Shown here piece by piece: positions 62,148 through 64,000 of a stretch of DNA of 64,000 nucleotides (the first letter of the stretch is position 1; each line of letters starts with the position of its first letter). The stretch lies in assembly GCF_000721605.1 (NCBI RefSeq), contig NZ_JOIZ01000018.1, positions 1-64,000 on the forward strand, in the 5' to 3' direction. A model generated the notes under the pieces. That model made no database searches and was not told the DNA's origin. It saw only the letters and a list, made by a program, of their open reading frames with translations. The translations under genes were made by a program, and so were the position numbers. This DNA is from Streptomyces sp. NRRL S-37. Its GTDB lineage: Bacteria; Actinomycetota; Actinomycetes; Streptomycetales; Streptomycetaceae.

Positions 62148-64000
62148 ATGAGACGTAAGCGTTTCGGCCTGCGGACGATCACCGGCCTGCTCCTGGCCGG
62201 CCTGGTCGCCGTCGGCCTCCCGCCCGGTACGGCCGCCGCCGCGTCGACGGCGGTCCGTGGCCCCAACATGGCGCTCGGCAAGAGCGCCACGGCCGGCGGC
62301 TCCCACGCCGGCTACCCCGCCGCCCACGTGACCGACGGCAGCCAACTGAGCTACTGGGAGGGCCCGGCGGGGGCCTTCCCGCAGTGGATCCGCGTCGACC
62401 TGGGCGGCACCGTCGAGGCCGGGCAGGTCGTCCTCAAGCTGCCCACCGGCTGGGAGGTCCGTACCCAGACCCTCTCCGTCGAGGGCAGCACCGACGGCTC
62501 CTCCTTCACCGCGCTGTCCGGTTCCGCCGCCCACCGCTTCGACCCCGACGGCGGCAACACGGTCACCGTGGACTTCCCCGCCCGCGACGTGCGCCACGTC
62601 CGCGTCCGGGTGAGCGCCAACACCGGCTGGAACGCGGCCCAGTTGTCGGAGATCGAGGTCTACGGCGACGACGACGGCGGCGATCCGGAGGAACCACCGG
62701 CCGACGGCACCGATCTGGCGCTCGGCAAGCCGATCGAAGCCTCCTCCACGATTCACTCGTTCGTGGCGCCCCACGCCAACGACGGTCAGGTGGGCACCTA
62801 CTGGGAGTCCGACGGCCACCCCGCCACCCTCACGGTCGAACTGGGCGCCGACGCGGACCTCACCGGTGTCGTCGTCAAACTCAACCCCGACGCCGCCTGG
62901 GCGAAACGCACCCAGAGCATCGAAGTCCTGGGCAGGCGACAGGCGTCGGACGGCTTCACCTCGCTGAAGGCCCGCGCCGACTACACCTTCGACCCCGGCA
63001 CCGGCGGCAACACCGTCACCATCCCGGTCACCGGCCGCTACGCCGACGTACGGCTGGACTTCACCCACAACTCCGCCGGATACGGCGCCCAGGTCGCCGA
63101 GTTGCAGGTCATGGGCACCGCCGCACCCCACCCGGACCTGGTCGTCTCCGACCTCACCTGGACACCGGCGTCCCCCACCGAGACGGACGCCGTCACCGTG
63201 CGCGCGACCGTACGCAACGCCGGGTCGGCCGCGTCCGCCGCCGCCACCCTCGACGTCAGCCTGGAAGGCACCGTCGCGGGCAGCGCCCCCGTCGGCGCGC
63301 TCGCCGCGGGCGCCTCCACGACCGTCTCCGTGGACGTGGGCCGGCGCGCCCGGGGCAGTTACACCGTGTCCGCCGTGGTCGACCCCACGGACACCGTCCC
63401 CGAGCAGGACGACACCAACAACAGCCGTACCGCGACCGGCGAACTGACCGTCGCGCAGAGCCCGGGCCCCGATCTGGAGGTGACCGGCATCGGAACCGAC
63501 CCGGCGAGCCCCGCCACGGGCGCGCCGGTCTCCTTCACCGTCTCCGTGCACAACCGGGGCACCGCCGCGGCCCTTGCCGGCTCCGTGACCCGTCTCGCCG
63601 TCGGCGACAGGGCCCTCGATGGCACCGCCGGCACCCTCGCCGCCGGCGCCACCGCCGAGGTCCGCGTCAGCGGCACCTGGACCGCCACCGGCGGCGCGAG
63701 CATCCTCACCGCCACCGCGGACGCCATGGACACCGTCGACGAGACCGACGAGAACAACAACATCCTCACCCGCCCGATCGTGGTCGGCCGCGGCGCCGCC
63801 GTGCCGTACACCGAGTACGAGGCCGAGGACGGCACCTACCGGGGCACCCTCCTCACCGCCGACGCCAAGCGGACCTTCGGCCACACCAACTTCGCCACCG
63901 AGTCCTCCGGACGCGAGTCGGTCCGCCTCGACTCCACCGGCCAGTACGTCCAGTTCACCTCCAGCGGCCCGACCAACTCGGTCGTCGTACGCAACTCGGT
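62148..64000 (+). CDS. Secreted discoidin/CARDB multidomain protein (3' end outside window)
   Basis: 617 codons visible, no stop. Signal peptide RFGLRTITGLLLAGLVAVGL to TAAAA. Two F5/8 type C (discoidin) modules at about 40-185 (GPNMALGKSATAGGSHAGYP ... AAQLSEIEVYG) and 200-325 (TDLALGKPIEASSTIHSFVA). Two CARDB modules follow, about 330-435 and 440-545, each ending in the DDTNN/DENNN signature. Next comes the start of a further carbohydrate-binding module (EYEAEDGTYRGTLLTADAKR). The order is typical of large extracellular glucan-degrading enzymes whose catalytic domain comes later. ATG 62148 has GAACGAGGA upstream. Confidence 0.88.
   Translation, partial: MRRKRFGLRTITGLLLAGLVAVGLPPGTAAAASTAVRGPNMALGKSATAGGSHAGYPAAHVTDGSQLSYWEGPAGAFPQWIRVDLGGTVEAGQVVLKLPTGWEVRTQTLSVEGSTDGSSFTALSGSAAHRFDPDGGNTVTVDFPARDVRHVRVRVSANTGWNAAQLSEIEVYGDDDGGDPEEPPADGTDLALGKPIEASSTIHSFVAPHANDGQVGTYWESDGHPATLTVELGADADLTGVVVKLNPDAAWAKRTQSIEVLGRRQASDGFTSLKARADYTFDPGTGGNTVTIPVTGRYADVRLDFTHNSAGYGAQVAELQVMGTAAPHPDLVVSDLTWTPASPTETDAVTVRATVRNAGSAASAAATLDVSLEGTVAGSAPVGALAAGASTTVSVDVGRRARGSYTVSAVVDPTDTVPEQDDTNNSRTATGELTVAQSPGPDLEVTGIGTDPASPATGAPVSFTVSVHNRGTAAALAGSVTRLAVGDRALDGTAGTLAAGATAEVRVSGTWTATGGASILTATADAMDTVDETDENNNILTRPIVVGRGAAVPYTEYEAEDGTYRGTLLTADAKRTFGHTNFATESSGRESVRLDSTGQYVQFTSSGPTNSVVVRNS

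Noticed and set aside
1..64000. tRNA, rRNA or riboswitch genes
   Set aside because: No cloverleaf with a TTCGA/TTCAA arm plus CCA-like end, no rRNA signature and no riboswitch core was recognised by eye; a covariance-model scan would be the decisive test.

Overview
The window is high-GC actinobacterial DNA. Gene content (developmental-type PP2C phosphatases, a crtEIB/crtYTU carotenoid cluster, a DUF1996 wall protein, an AA10 LPMO behind a CebR box, ATMP- and GTG-type overlaps between operon genes) points to a Streptomyces chromosome. No rRNA, tRNA or CRISPR array was seen.

Region 1 (1-3350, minus strand) is an unusual ectoine locus: ectA, a stand-alone acyl carrier protein, ectC, a BtrH-like acyltransferase, and ectB (cut by the window edge). 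Classical ectoine operons have no carrier protein or BtrH-type enzyme. Two genes carry the rare leucine codon TTA, so translation may depend on the bldA tRNA. This is the strongest candidate in the window for an undescribed pathway, probably an ACP-tethered ectoine derivative.

Region 2 (3350-10770) is a graveyard of mobile DNA. It holds broken plasmid-type genes (replication-relaxation, BTAD-domain), IS701 and IS5 relics, a well delimited IS630 element (8091-9258, TA-flanked) and an IS5-family transposase with a passenger gene killed by a stop codon. A small intact island, a VOC-family gene divergent from a MarR regulator with two matching operators, survives at 5489-6415.

Region 3 (10770-23160) is chromosomal: a CebR-boxed LPMO, a LAETG-anchored DUF1996 protein, an MMPL exporter, a large PAS/GAF/PP2C phosphatase, a secreted AMIN-like protein, a GAF-ANTAR protein, a membrane-tethered Mrr-type endonuclease and an MpaB-family oxygenase.

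Region 4 (23485-39600) is pigment and light signalling. A four-gene SRPBCC / CrtI-like oxidoreductase / orphan / SDR operon precedes crtE-crtI-crtB-Rieske (minus) and crtY-crtT-crtU (plus). The two crt operons diverge from a region with a perfect palindrome and together encode isorenieratene biosynthesis. Convergent with crtU is a three-gene overlap operon: PP2C phosphatase, a B12-binding protein with the CarH-type W-x9-EH motif, and a STAS antagonist. This looks like a light-driven partner-switching module.

Region 5 (39973-46138) is a compact plus-strand operon of the STM4011-STM4015 families: two tandem STM4015 paralogues, an STM4014 ATP-grasp-like protein, an STM4013 sulfatase-like protein and two radical SAM proteins. 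The system is conserved but its function is unknown.

Region 6 (46190-64000) holds phosphoglucomutase, a membrane PP2C phosphatase, MarR and cupin genes, a GT4 glycosyltransferase pair, and a sugar-import operon: substrate-binding lipoprotein, two permeases, a D-2-hydroxyacid dehydrogenase and a DUF2264 protein. A DeoR/LacI-type regulator precedes the operon and shares an identical 10-bp operator with it. The window ends inside a secreted discoidin/CARDB protein.
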